Shown here one piece after another: positions 1 to 7,098 of a stretch of 20,603 bases of DNA; positions within the stretch are counted from its first letter, which is position 1; every line of letters begins with the position of its first letter. The notes beneath the pieces are model-generated. The model worked only from the letters and a program-made list of their open reading frames with translations, made no database searches and was not told the DNA's origin. Made by a program: the position numbers and the translations under genes. Origin of the DNA: Candidatus Gastranaerophilales bacterium (GTDB taxonomy: Bacteria > Cyanobacteriota > Vampirovibrionia > Gastranaerophilales > Gastranaerophilaceae); assembly GCA_910587245.1 (NCBI GenBank), contig CAJULX010000032.1, positions 1 through 20,603 of the forward strand, given 5' to 3'.

Positions 1-2
1 AA

Positions 3-620
3 GACAAGTTGAAAGGTGCAAAAGCACAGTTTAAAATAAAATTACATGAAATTAAAACAAGAATTCTACCGGAATTAAATGATGACCTTGCTAAAAAAGC
101 AGGTAAATTTGATTCACTGGATAAATTAAAAGAAGATATCACAAAATATCTTGAAACAACAGAAAAAAGCGAAAATGAAAGAAGAAAGGCAGAAGCCATA
201 TTTAATAAGGTTTATGAAGATACCAAAATTGATATTCAAGAAGCAATGATTGAAAGAGAAATTGAAGCTATCAAAAATGAAACCAGACAGAATGCGGAAA
301 GCCACGGTCAGAATTTTGACGAACTTGTTGAAAAAGAAGGCAAAGATGAAGTAAATAAAAAATTCAAAGAAGAAGCCGTAAAACGTATTAAAAATTCTTT
401 AATTATTGAAAAAATAGCAAAGACAGAGGATATCAAAATCGGTCAGAATGATATACTTGAACAAGTTACAGAGCTTTCAAAAATGTATGGAACAACAGGA
501 GCTCAAATTTTTGAAGAATTAAGACAAAACCCTGCAGGTTTCTCCGTTTTAACCCAGCAGGTTGCAACAAGAAAAGTAAATGAAATTTTACTTAACAACA
601 ATACATTTAAGGCAAAATAA
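3..620 (+). CDS. tig: Trigger factor, C-terminal part (5' end outside window)
   Basis: Ribosome-associated folding chaperone. The frame is open to the window edge (first full codon at 3, GAC), so the N-terminal ribosome-binding domain and most of the FKBP-like prolyl isomerase domain are missing. The TTG at 9 is an internal Leu codon, not a start. The visible part begins with the last strand of the isomerase domain and the typical junction (A-x-F-x-I-K-L-H-E-I-K, then R-I-L-P-E-L-N-D-D), followed by the long, charged, helical C-terminal substrate-binding domain. It ends with a short Lys-rich tail. clpP follows 53 bases downstream on the same strand; tig-clpP-clpX is a classical bacterial gene order, which supports the call. 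The domain junction is seen; the gene name follows from family knowledge plus synteny. Confidence 0.93.
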   Translation, partial: DKLKGAKAQFKIKLHEIKTRILPELNDDLAKKAGKFDSLDKLKEDITKYLETTEKSENERRKAEAIFNKVYEDTKIDIQEAMIEREIEAIKNETRQNAESHGQNFDELVEKEGKDEVNKKFKEEAVKRIKNSLIIEKIAKTEDIKIGQNDILEQVTELSKMYGTTGAQIFEELRQNPAGFSVLTQQVATRKVNEILLNNNTFKAK

Positions 621-673
621 GACCCGACAAGAATCTCAGGGCATCAGACAAAAAAATTTGAAAGGATAAAAAT

Positions 674-1264
674 ATGAGTTTTGTACCGGTAGTAATCGAA
701 CAATCATCCAGAGGCGAAAGGTCATTTGATATATTTTCAAGACTTTTAAGAGAAAGAATTATCTTCCTCGGCACGCCGATTGATGATATGGTTGCAAACT
801 TAATCGTAGCGCAGCTTTTATTGTTAGATTCAGAAAACCCCGAAAAAGATATTATGTTATATATTAATTCGCCCGGGGGCTCTGTTACAGCCGGTTTTGC
901 AATATACGACACCATGCAGCATATCAGAGCAAATGTTTCAACCATTTGCCTGGGTCAAGCCGCTTCAATGGGTGCTTTCCTTTTATCATCAGGCACAAAA
1001 GGCAAAAGACTTGCCCTCCCTCATTCAAGAGTACTTATCCATCAGCCGTTAGGCGGTGCTCAGGGTCAAGCAACCGATATTGAAATTCAGGCTAATGAAA
1101 TCTTAAGAATTAAAAAATCATTGAATTCAATCCTTGCCGCAAATACGGGACAAGCACTCAAAAAAATCGAAAAAGATACGGACAGAGATTACATTATGAC
1201 CCCCGAAGAAGCGCTTGAATACGGTATGATTGACAAAATCATCACAATGGATGAAAATAATTAA
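674..1264 (+). CDS. clpP: ATP-dependent Clp protease proteolytic subunit ClpP
   Basis: Serine peptidase (family S14) that forms the double-heptamer chamber and degrades substrates fed by ClpX or another Clp ATPase in the cytoplasm. The 196-residue length is normal. The catalytic triad is in place: Ser98 in G-Q-A-A-S-M-G, His123 in L-I-H-Q-P, and Asp172 in T-D-R-D-Y. The oxyanion region (S-P-G-G-S-V, residues 66-71) and the C-terminal M-T-P-E-E-A-L-E-Y-G-M-I-D signature are also present. The ATG at 674 is preceded by a GAAAGGA ribosome site at 660-666. It lies between tig and clpX and is probably cotranscribed with both. No propeptide extension is seen. Nothing is unusual here. Confidence 0.98.
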   Translation: MSFVPVVIEQSSRGERSFDIFSRLLRERIIFLGTPIDDMVANLIVAQLLLLDSENPEKDIMLYINSPGGSVTAGFAIYDTMQHIRANVSTICLGQAASMGAFLLSSGTKGKRLALPHSRVLIHQPLGGAQGQATDIEIQANEILRIKKSLNSILAANTGQALKKIEKDTDRDYIMTPEEALEYGMIDKIITMDENN

Positions 1265-1348
1265 AAAACATTAAGAAACCTTAACAAAACTTTATATACC
1301 CTAAAACCCTGAAAATATTAGGATAAAAGGGCAAGGAGAAAAAGATAA

Positions 1349-2662
1349 ATGCCAAAAAATAATGATCCGAATTTAAAATGTTCTTTCTGCGGAAAAACGC
1401 AGGATCAGGTTAAAAAGCTGATTGCGGGGCCTGATGTTTGCATTTGTGATGAATGTATAGAACTTTGCAATGAAATTCTTGACGAAGAACTTTTTAATAT
1501 TAAACAGGAAGAAAAAATTTCGGATTTAGACCAGTTATTTGAAGGCATTCCAAAACCTGCCGAAATTAAGGCATATCTTGATGAACACATTGTAGGGCAG
1601 GCTGATGCCAAAAAGGTGTTATCGGTTGCTGTTTATAACCACTACAAAAGAATTGCACACAATATGGATGTGGACAATGAAAAACCCGAAGTTGAAATCC
1701 AAAAGAGCAATATTTTGCTTGTAGGGCCTACAGGTTCAGGTAAAACCTTATTAGCGCAGACTTTAGCCAAAATGTTAAATGTTCCTTTTGCCGTTGCGGA
1801 TGCTACAACTCTGACAGAAGCAGGGTATGTGGGCGATGATGTTGAAAATATTTTATTAAGGCTGTATCAAGCTGCAGATTACAACGCACAGAAGGCTGAG
1901 CGCGGCATTATTTATATTGATGAAATCGATAAGATTGCAAGAAAATCCGAAAACCCTTCAATTACAAGGGATGTATCAGGTGAAGGCGTTCAGCAGGCAT
2001 TATTAAAAATGATTGAAGGCACTGTTGCAAACGTTCCCCCGCAGGGCGGAAGAAAACACCCCCATCAGGAATTTATCCAGATTGATACATCAAATATTTT
2101 ATTTATTGTAGGCGGTGCGTTTGTAGGCTTAGATAAAATTGTTGAAAGACGCTGCGGAACATCAAGTACAATGGGCTTTGGCTCAAAACCAATCAGCGCT
2201 AAAGAAAAAGAAATCCAGGCGCAAAAAATGCTTAAAAAATTACAGCCCGATGATTTATTAAAATTCGGCTTAATTCCTGAATTTATCGGAAGAATTCCCG
2301 TTTATTCAGTATTAGACCCGCTTGATGAAGAAACACTAAAAATGATTTTAACAAAACCCAAAAACGCCATTATTAAGCAGTATACCTGTCTTATGAAGAT
2401 GGACGGGGTTGATTTAACATTTGAGGATGACGCCGTTGATTTAATTGCAAAAGAAGCAATTAAAAGAAAAACCGGTGCAAGGGCTTTAAGGTCAATTGTG
2501 GAAGAAATTATGACGGATATTATGTATGAAGTGCCGTCAAATGAAAATATTAAAACGTATACCATCACATCTGACATTGTCAGAAAGAAACTAAATGTCG
2601 CAGAGCTTATTAAATTGCCCACCAAAAAAGAAGAAGGCGGCGACATTGAAGATATCGCATAA
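1349..2662 (+). CDS. clpX: ATP-dependent Clp protease ATP-binding subunit ClpX
   Basis: AAA+ unfoldase that recognises tagged substrates and threads them into ClpP. The 437 residues contain an N-terminal zinc-binding domain (Cys11, Cys14, Cys33, Cys36), Walker A G-P-T-G-S-G-K-T (126-133), the pore loop G-Y-V-G (159-162), Walker B I-I-Y-I-D-E-I-D (187-194), and the ClpP-docking loop M-G-F-G (275-278), where many ClpX have I/L-G-F. An arginine finger in E-F-I-G-R (Arg315) and the sensor-2 G-A-R (Arg378) follow. The ATG at 1349 has a good AAGGAG site at 1333-1338. The gap to clpP (84 bases) shows no terminator, so one operon is likely. All catalytic motifs are intact. Confidence 0.98.
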   Translation: MPKNNDPNLKCSFCGKTQDQVKKLIAGPDVCICDECIELCNEILDEELFNIKQEEKISDLDQLFEGIPKPAEIKAYLDEHIVGQADAKKVLSVAVYNHYKRIAHNMDVDNEKPEVEIQKSNILLVGPTGSGKTLLAQTLAKMLNVPFAVADATTLTEAGYVGDDVENILLRLYQAADYNAQKAERGIIYIDEIDKIARKSENPSITRDVSGEGVQQALLKMIEGTVANVPPQGGRKHPHQEFIQIDTSNILFIVGGAFVGLDKIVERRCGTSSTMGFGSKPISAKEKEIQAQKMLKKLQPDDLLKFGLIPEFIGRIPVYSVLDPLDEETLKMILTKPKNAIIKQYTCLMKMDGVDLTFEDDAVDLIAKEAIKRKTGARALRSIVEEIMTDIMYEVPSNENIKTYTITSDIVRKKLNVAELIKLPTKKEEGGDIEDIA

Positions 2663-2682
2663 AGAAAGTTAAGGAAAAAGAA

Positions 2683-3873
2683 ATGAATTGTATGAAGATG
2701 ATGTTAAAAAAACTTTTGTGTTTAATCGCAATATTTTTTGCATTCAGTATCAATCAGGCTATTTGCGCACCTGCTGATGATTTCACCGATACTCATCAGG
2801 GGTACTGGTCTTATGATGCCATTATGGCACTTAAAAAAATAGGGGTGCTTGCAGGATACCCCGACGGCAGCTTCAGACCGGATGAAAAAGTAACCAGAGC
2901 TGAATTTACGGCTATGTTAACAAAAGCTTTAGGGCTTCGCGACGCTAAAGATTTTTCAATCACAATTTATAAAGATTTATCCCCGAAACACTGGGCATAC
3001 AGAGATATTCAAATTGCTTCCCATTACGGCGTTATGGAAGGAACACCCGAACATAACTTTATGGCAAACGGCCATGTTAAAAGGGTTGAAGTTATCGTAA
3101 CAATTATGAGCGCTTTAAATCTTAAGGAAATTACTCCGGATGAAGCAAGAGCATATTTAACAGCCGCATACAGCGATGTTAACGAGCTTCCCGCATGGGC
3201 ATTAACCAGAACAGGCAAAGCTGAACAATTACACGCAATTGTTGTAAGACCCTGGGAAGAAGGCTTGTTAATGCCGAACAGAGCCGCTACAAGAGGCGAA
3301 CTTGCCGTATTTTTATATAATATGAGAGAAAGAGTAAAAGTTCACCCGAGCAAAAAATTACAAAGTGCTCTTCCTAAAAGAGTGGACGGATATGTTCTTG
3401 AAAATGCTTATTTAGACGGCAATATGGCTATAATCCCCGCAGGAACAGTGCTTCCTCTGGGTGTTATGGACTGTGTATGGTCCAAAGAAGCTAAAGTAGG
3501 TGATGAATTTATCGCAAGAACCCTTGTAAACTTCGTTACAAAAGACAAAGTTCTGTTAATTCCCATCGGAAAAGAAATAAAAGGTACAATTCAAAAAGCT
3601 AAAAAAGGAACAACTTTAATTAAAAACGCACAGATGGTATTCCAGACTCAAACCCTTCTTGACGATGATTCAAGAGATACAGGGGTTGAATTTGTAACTG
3701 TCGGCAATGCTGTTCCAAAAGTAGCCGAATTTACCCACAATCCTATTCTTCAAAAAATAGGGTTCAATGTATTCAAAGGGCACAATTTCTACAACCACCA
3801 TTCACAACAGGTAGATTTTGTTCTTCTTGAACCTGCAAGAATCAACATTATGAATAACTGGCTTGCAGAATAA
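2683..3873 (+). CDS. Exported SLH-domain protein with a TrbI/TraB-like C-terminal beta region
   Basis: Probable cell-envelope protein of 396 residues. A basic start plus hydrophobic stretch (residues 8-22) forms a signal peptide with likely cleavage after A-I-C-A (29/30). Three SLH units follow: about 34-84 (good copy with Y-P-D-G-S-F-R-P and T-R-A-E-F), 95-146 (good), and 162-214 (weaker but keeping T-R-G-E-L-A). SLH domains bind peptidoglycan-linked cell-wall polymer and occur in cyanobacterial outer-membrane porins, but this protein is too short for a porin barrel. The C-terminal half (236-310) has I-P-A-G-T-V-L-P-L-G, then A-R-T-L, then L-L-I-P-I-G-K-E-I-K-G, a spacing that resembles the beta region of TrbI/VirB10-type proteins (inference). 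The ATG at 2683 is chosen over those at 2692, 2698 and 2701 because AAGGA lies at 2671-2675. The 20-base gap to clpX suggests cotranscription. Confidence 0.85.
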   Translation: MNCMKMMLKKLLCLIAIFFAFSINQAICAPADDFTDTHQGYWSYDAIMALKKIGVLAGYPDGSFRPDEKVTRAEFTAMLTKALGLRDAKDFSITIYKDLSPKHWAYRDIQIASHYGVMEGTPEHNFMANGHVKRVEVIVTIMSALNLKEITPDEARAYLTAAYSDVNELPAWALTRTGKAEQLHAIVVRPWEEGLLMPNRAATRGELAVFLYNMRERVKVHPSKKLQSALPKRVDGYVLENAYLDGNMAIIPAGTVLPLGVMDCVWSKEAKVGDEFIARTLVNFVTKDKVLLIPIGKEIKGTIQKAKKGTTLIKNAQMVFQTQTLLDDDSRDTGVEFVTVGNAVPKVAEFTHNPILQKIGFNVFKGHNFYNHHSQQVDFVLLEPARINIMNNWLAE

Positions 3874-3903
3874 GCAGCCTTTTGATAAGGCAGAATAAAA
3901 TTT

Positions 3904-3937
3904 AAAACACCGTCTTAACAATTAAAGACGGTGTTTT
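3904..3937. terminator. Rho-independent terminator between convergent genes
   Basis: A 13-bp perfect stem (AAAACACCGTCTT at 3904-3916 with its complement at 3925-3937) encloses an 8-base loop and is followed on the plus strand by a T-rich tract. It lies 30 bases after the SLH gene. Because it is A-rich on its left side, it can also serve the convergent minus-strand gene ending at 3961. Confidence 0.9.
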
Positions 3938-3960
3938 TATATTATTATTTTATTTTTTTA

Positions 3961-4374
3961 TTAAATATCTTCGGTATCAGCTTCAAATTCTTTTATCATT
4001 TTTTCCATACTTTCTTCATCAATAGAATTTATATATTGAAGAAGCTCATCTTTATTTTGAAACACTTTTGTCTGCATGGATAAATCTTTAGTTTTGGCAT
4101 TTATGAAGCTTGTTATCAATTCTTTTTTAGCGGCATTTTTCTTTGAAGGTTTTACTTGAAAAGCAATACCATTCCCGTTTTTCAGTGTTATGCCGACGGA
4201 AACCGGTGCAAAATTGCCAAATTCAGGGATAGTTTTATCATTTATTTTGGCTTTGATTTCATCCGGATATTTAGAATATTCATTATTTTTCATACCGTTT
4301 TTCCCCGTAAAACTTGAAAACGCTGGTTTTATGGATAATTGTAGCATATTGGGGGAATAAAAAACACTGTTCAT
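3961..4374 (-). CDS. Hypothetical 137-residue protein with N-terminal F-T-G leader
   Basis: I do not recognise the family. The first ~25 residues form a polar, slightly basic leader ending in S-S-F-T-G (Phe22-Gly24), the same ending as in the unrelated 686-residue protein at 11010-13070. There is no classical signal peptide or membrane segment. The middle (about 35-85) looks like a small alpha/beta unit (predicted strand G-I-T-L-K-N-G-N-G-I-A-F-Q-V), and the C-terminus is acidic and helical, ending in E-A-D-T-E-D-I. The ATG at 4374 has a weak AGAGAA six bases upstream. It lies 102 bases downstream of the large RelA/SpoT-like gene on the same strand, with no convincing terminator between them, so the two may be cotranscribed. 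A partner, chaperone or immunity role is possible but unproven. Confidence 0.7.
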   Translation of the reverse strand: MNSVFYSPNMLQLSIKPAFSSFTGKNGMKNNEYSKYPDEIKAKINDKTIPEFGNFAPVSVGITLKNGNGIAFQVKPSKKNAAKKELITSFINAKTKDLSMQTKVFQNKDELLQYINSIDEESMEKMIKEFEADTEDI

Positions 4375-4476
4375 AAAATTCTCTTTTAATGTTTCCTTTG
4401 TGCTGTTTAAAGTATTGAGATAAATAAAATTTGCGCTTTTTTAAAACAAAGCTTTAAGAAATATTAAGGAAATGAT

Positions 4477-6906
4477 TTATTTCGGGTTTGCAAAGATATA
4501 CGCATTCTTTTTTGACAGCGATTCGAGACAATTTTTTGAAAGAAGTTCATTTTGATACGCAGAAAGACTGCTGATATTTAAAACAGGTTCATCCGGCGCT
4601 TTACTTCCTAAAATATCAAGTATACCGAGCTCTTTTTTCCTTAAATAAATGTAAACATTTCTTAAATAATCGTTATACTGTCCGTAAATATTTTCATCAT
4701 CCATAATTTTTAAAATAAGACTTTGATATTCGGTTAATTGATTTGCAGCATCAATATTACCTTCCGCGGTCAATTCGGCTATCTTCTTTGCCACGGTAGT
4801 TTTGCCTTTTTTAATATCGTAGGGGAAATGTTCATATTCCGCAAATTTTTGAATTTCCGCCCCTCTGAGCTGACCTTCGCCAAAGGCGCCGTTTTTATAA
4901 ACAAAATTAGCCTGACAGGCTGTATATCCTGAAGGTTTAGAAGATTTTTCGGCTATGCTTTTAATGTATTCATCGCTAAAACCGAGTTCCGAAGCAAGTT
5001 CACTGTCTTTTGAGAGTTTTGTTATAATTTTAAGCTGTGCACCGTTTTCAGCATCCATTGATTCAAGCCATGCATCCCGCAATTGTTTCAGCTGTTTTTC
5101 GCTAAAATAAGCTATACCGCCATCACCGACGTAATTATTAATTTCCGTCATTGAAATTTCATTATTTGAAAGCGCTCTTGCAAGCCTGTCCGTAAATTCC
5201 TGCGTCTGTGCCTCCGCTAAAAGATTATTTGCACGGGTTAAAAGAGAGCTTTGAGCTTCGCTTAAAGTGCCGTAATCTCCTTTTGCCCATATATTTTTGA
5301 GTATATCAATATCATCCGAAGATATGCCGCCCTGCTTTAAAACCTTAAGTGCATCATCCTGCGTTAAGGAATTAAATACGGCTCTTGTGCCCACCCCGTC
5401 TGCAATAAATGCGTTTGCCTCATCAAAAGATGAAGCACCTTTCTTTGCAATTTTATCATTTAATTTATCAAGGGTTGAACCTGCCGATTTTGCCCTGCTG
5501 TAATATGTAACATCCGTTCCGTCCGTGGCGCTTTTAAACTGGGCAACCGCCGAATCTTCAAGATACGCGTTTCGCCTTGAAATAACTACAGAAAGAGCAT
5601 TTGCTTCATCACTTCCCACTTTAATGCCGTCCGTAAAATCAATTGATAAACCTTTTATAAAAGCTTCATCAGCCAAATCATCCGCTATCTGCCCGCTTGT
5701 AAGACGTGAAATTGTTTCTTCATCAAGTGCGGAATAAAATGCTTTAATTTGCGGATTAGAATTTATAAGATTTTTTGTTTCATCACTCAAATTTAAAAAT
5801 GCGGAGCTTGTATCAAAAGACTTCGAAACGCCGATATCCTGCGCAGATTCCGTTAATGAACCAAATAACCTGTTATTTAATTTCGAAGCACCTGAAAAAA
5901 TAAGCCTTGTCGAGCCGCCTATTGCAAGCCCGCCTATAGCGCCGCCAAAAGCGCCACGCGCCATATCATCAGGCATATCTTCAATTCTGCCCTCGGCAAG
6001 AGCTCTTGCAAAAGCATCCGTAGCGCCTGAAAGTGCGCCGTCTATTGTCATATCAACACCGTACGCCGCAGCCTTAGCCGCAAGGAGCGTTATGCCGCCT
6101 TTAGTACCTTCTTTTGCAACATAGCTTGTGCCCTGTTTTGCAAGAAGTTTGGTTAAAAAGCTTTTGCCGACCTGTTTTACGCCTTCTTCGCCGGCTTCTT
6201 TAACAGCGCTTTTAGCACATGTTTCAACGGCTTCAAGACCGAGTGCTTTTGCAACTCCCGTTCCCGCCGCACCGCCTATGGCATTTGAAAGCGGCGCCAT
6301 AACACCGTTGATGGAACCCGTTATTAAATCATATCCAAAATCCGTTATTTTATATTCTCTGCCTGAAATTGCACTGTCGCCCGCTTTTATTGCAACTTTA
6401 ACACCTGCGCCCGCACCTGCAGCAACAAGAAGAGAGGCGCCGCCCGTTACAGGAGCTAAAGCTGCCGCACCAACGGCCGCTATACCTGAAATAATGTCAC
6501 CTGCAACATCAACACACATTTTCTGACCTTCTTTGTAACCGTTGAGGCGCTCATTTGCCTCATCAAGCGTAATTTCACCGTTTTGTGCCTGTCTGATAAC
6601 GTTTTCAACGTTATCAGAGCCGTTTTTTAAATGAAATAAATTTTTAATCCCGTCCCAGGCTTTCCCTATAAGCCCTTGCTGTCCCTTTGTTTCAAGGAAC
6701 TCATTATATAAAGTTTCAACATTATTATATTCAACATTTTGTGTTTCAAAAGTATCTGAAACGCTATCATATTCTAAAGCAGGAGAATTTATAAACACGG
6801 AAGAATCCGAAACGGCAGAAATATTTTGCACGCCGTCATTTTGAACGGCATTCTGCTGTTTTGCCTTAGTGTCAATATTTACACTGTAAAGCGGGGATAG
6901 GGACAA
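4477..6906 (-). CDS. Large protein with C-terminal RelA/SpoT-like nucleotidyltransferase domain; candidate effector or toxin
   Basis: About 809 residues. Residues 1-85 are polar and look disordered; 130-345 are Gly/Ala-rich with hydrophobic stretches, like the central regions of polymorphic toxins or translocated effectors; about 469-700 is a RelA/SpoT-type synthetase-like domain. Signature residues (numbered from the chosen start) are R471-x-K473-xxx-S477-xxx-K481 (ATP-binding loop), D503-G-V-G-T-R (metal site), G660-Y661 (nucleotide stacking), E677-x-Q679-x-R681, and A689-E690-x-x-H693. No HD hydrolase motif is seen. A ~145-residue insertion separates the DxxGxR and GY motifs, compared with roughly 30-40 residues in RelA. 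The likely product is a (p)ppGpp- or (p)ppApp-type alarmone or a pyrophosphorylated target; this is inference. The start is TTG at 6906 because AAGAGG lies six bases upstream; the in-frame TTG at 6924 has no ribosome site. Confidence 0.72.
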   Translation of the reverse strand: MSLSPLYSVNIDTKAKQQNAVQNDGVQNISAVSDSSVFINSPALEYDSVSDTFETQNVEYNNVETLYNEFLETKGQQGLIGKAWDGIKNLFHLKNGSDNVENVIRQAQNGEITLDEANERLNGYKEGQKMCVDVAGDIISGIAAVGAAALAPVTGGASLLVAAGAGAGVKVAIKAGDSAISGREYKITDFGYDLITGSINGVMAPLSNAIGGAAGTGVAKALGLEAVETCAKSAVKEAGEEGVKQVGKSFLTKLLAKQGTSYVAKEGTKGGITLLAAKAAAYGVDMTIDGALSGATDAFARALAEGRIEDMPDDMARGAFGGAIGGLAIGGSTRLIFSGASKLNNRLFGSLTESAQDIGVSKSFDTSSAFLNLSDETKNLINSNPQIKAFYSALDEETISRLTSGQIADDLADEAFIKGLSIDFTDGIKVGSDEANALSVVISRRNAYLEDSAVAQFKSATDGTDVTYYSRAKSAGSTLDKLNDKIAKKGASSFDEANAFIADGVGTRAVFNSLTQDDALKVLKQGGISSDDIDILKNIWAKGDYGTLSEAQSSLLTRANNLLAEAQTQEFTDRLARALSNNEISMTEINNYVGDGGIAYFSEKQLKQLRDAWLESMDAENGAQLKIITKLSKDSELASELGFSDEYIKSIAEKSSKPSGYTACQANFVYKNGAFGEGQLRGAEIQKFAEYEHFPYDIKKGKTTVAKKIAELTAEGNIDAANQLTEYQSLILKIMDDENIYGQYNDYLRNVYIYLRKKELGILDILGSKAPDEPVLNISSLSAYQNELLSKNCLESLSKKNAYIFANPK

Positions 6907-6912
6907 AATTTT

Positions 6913-6918
6913 CCTCTT
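6913..6918 (-). promoter_or_regulatory. Ribosome binding site deciding a TTG start
   Basis: AAGAGG on the minus strand, six bases before the TTG at 6906-6904. The alternative in-frame TTG at 6924 is preceded only by AT-rich sequence. The shorter product starts M-S-L-S-P-L-Y-S-V-N, which resembles the leader starts of neighbouring proteins (for example M-R-I-N-P-I-S-M-T-Y-N), further supporting 6906. Confidence 0.6.
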
Positions 6919-7098
6919 TCTCAATAATGTGTTTAAGGAAATAGGGATAGCTCTTTTATATATAAAGTATATATTTATAAAAAAATTGCCATGGGAGGGC
7001 AGGAATAATTAATTAAATGTTAATTTTTGTAATATTGGTAAAAAATATGTTTATCATTAAAAATATAGAAGTTTCTCAAAAAAAGGAGGCTGAATACT

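Noticed and set aside
6128..6526. 132-codon plus-strand frame rich in Ala and Pro
   Set aside because: Antisense of the Gly/Ala-rich middle of the RelA/SpoT-like protein; composition is explained by the real gene.
6907..7098. CIRCE or other heat-shock operator upstream of clpB
   Set aside because: No TTAGCACTC-N9-GAGTGCTAA-like inverted repeat is present; only generic AT-rich promoter-like elements are seen.
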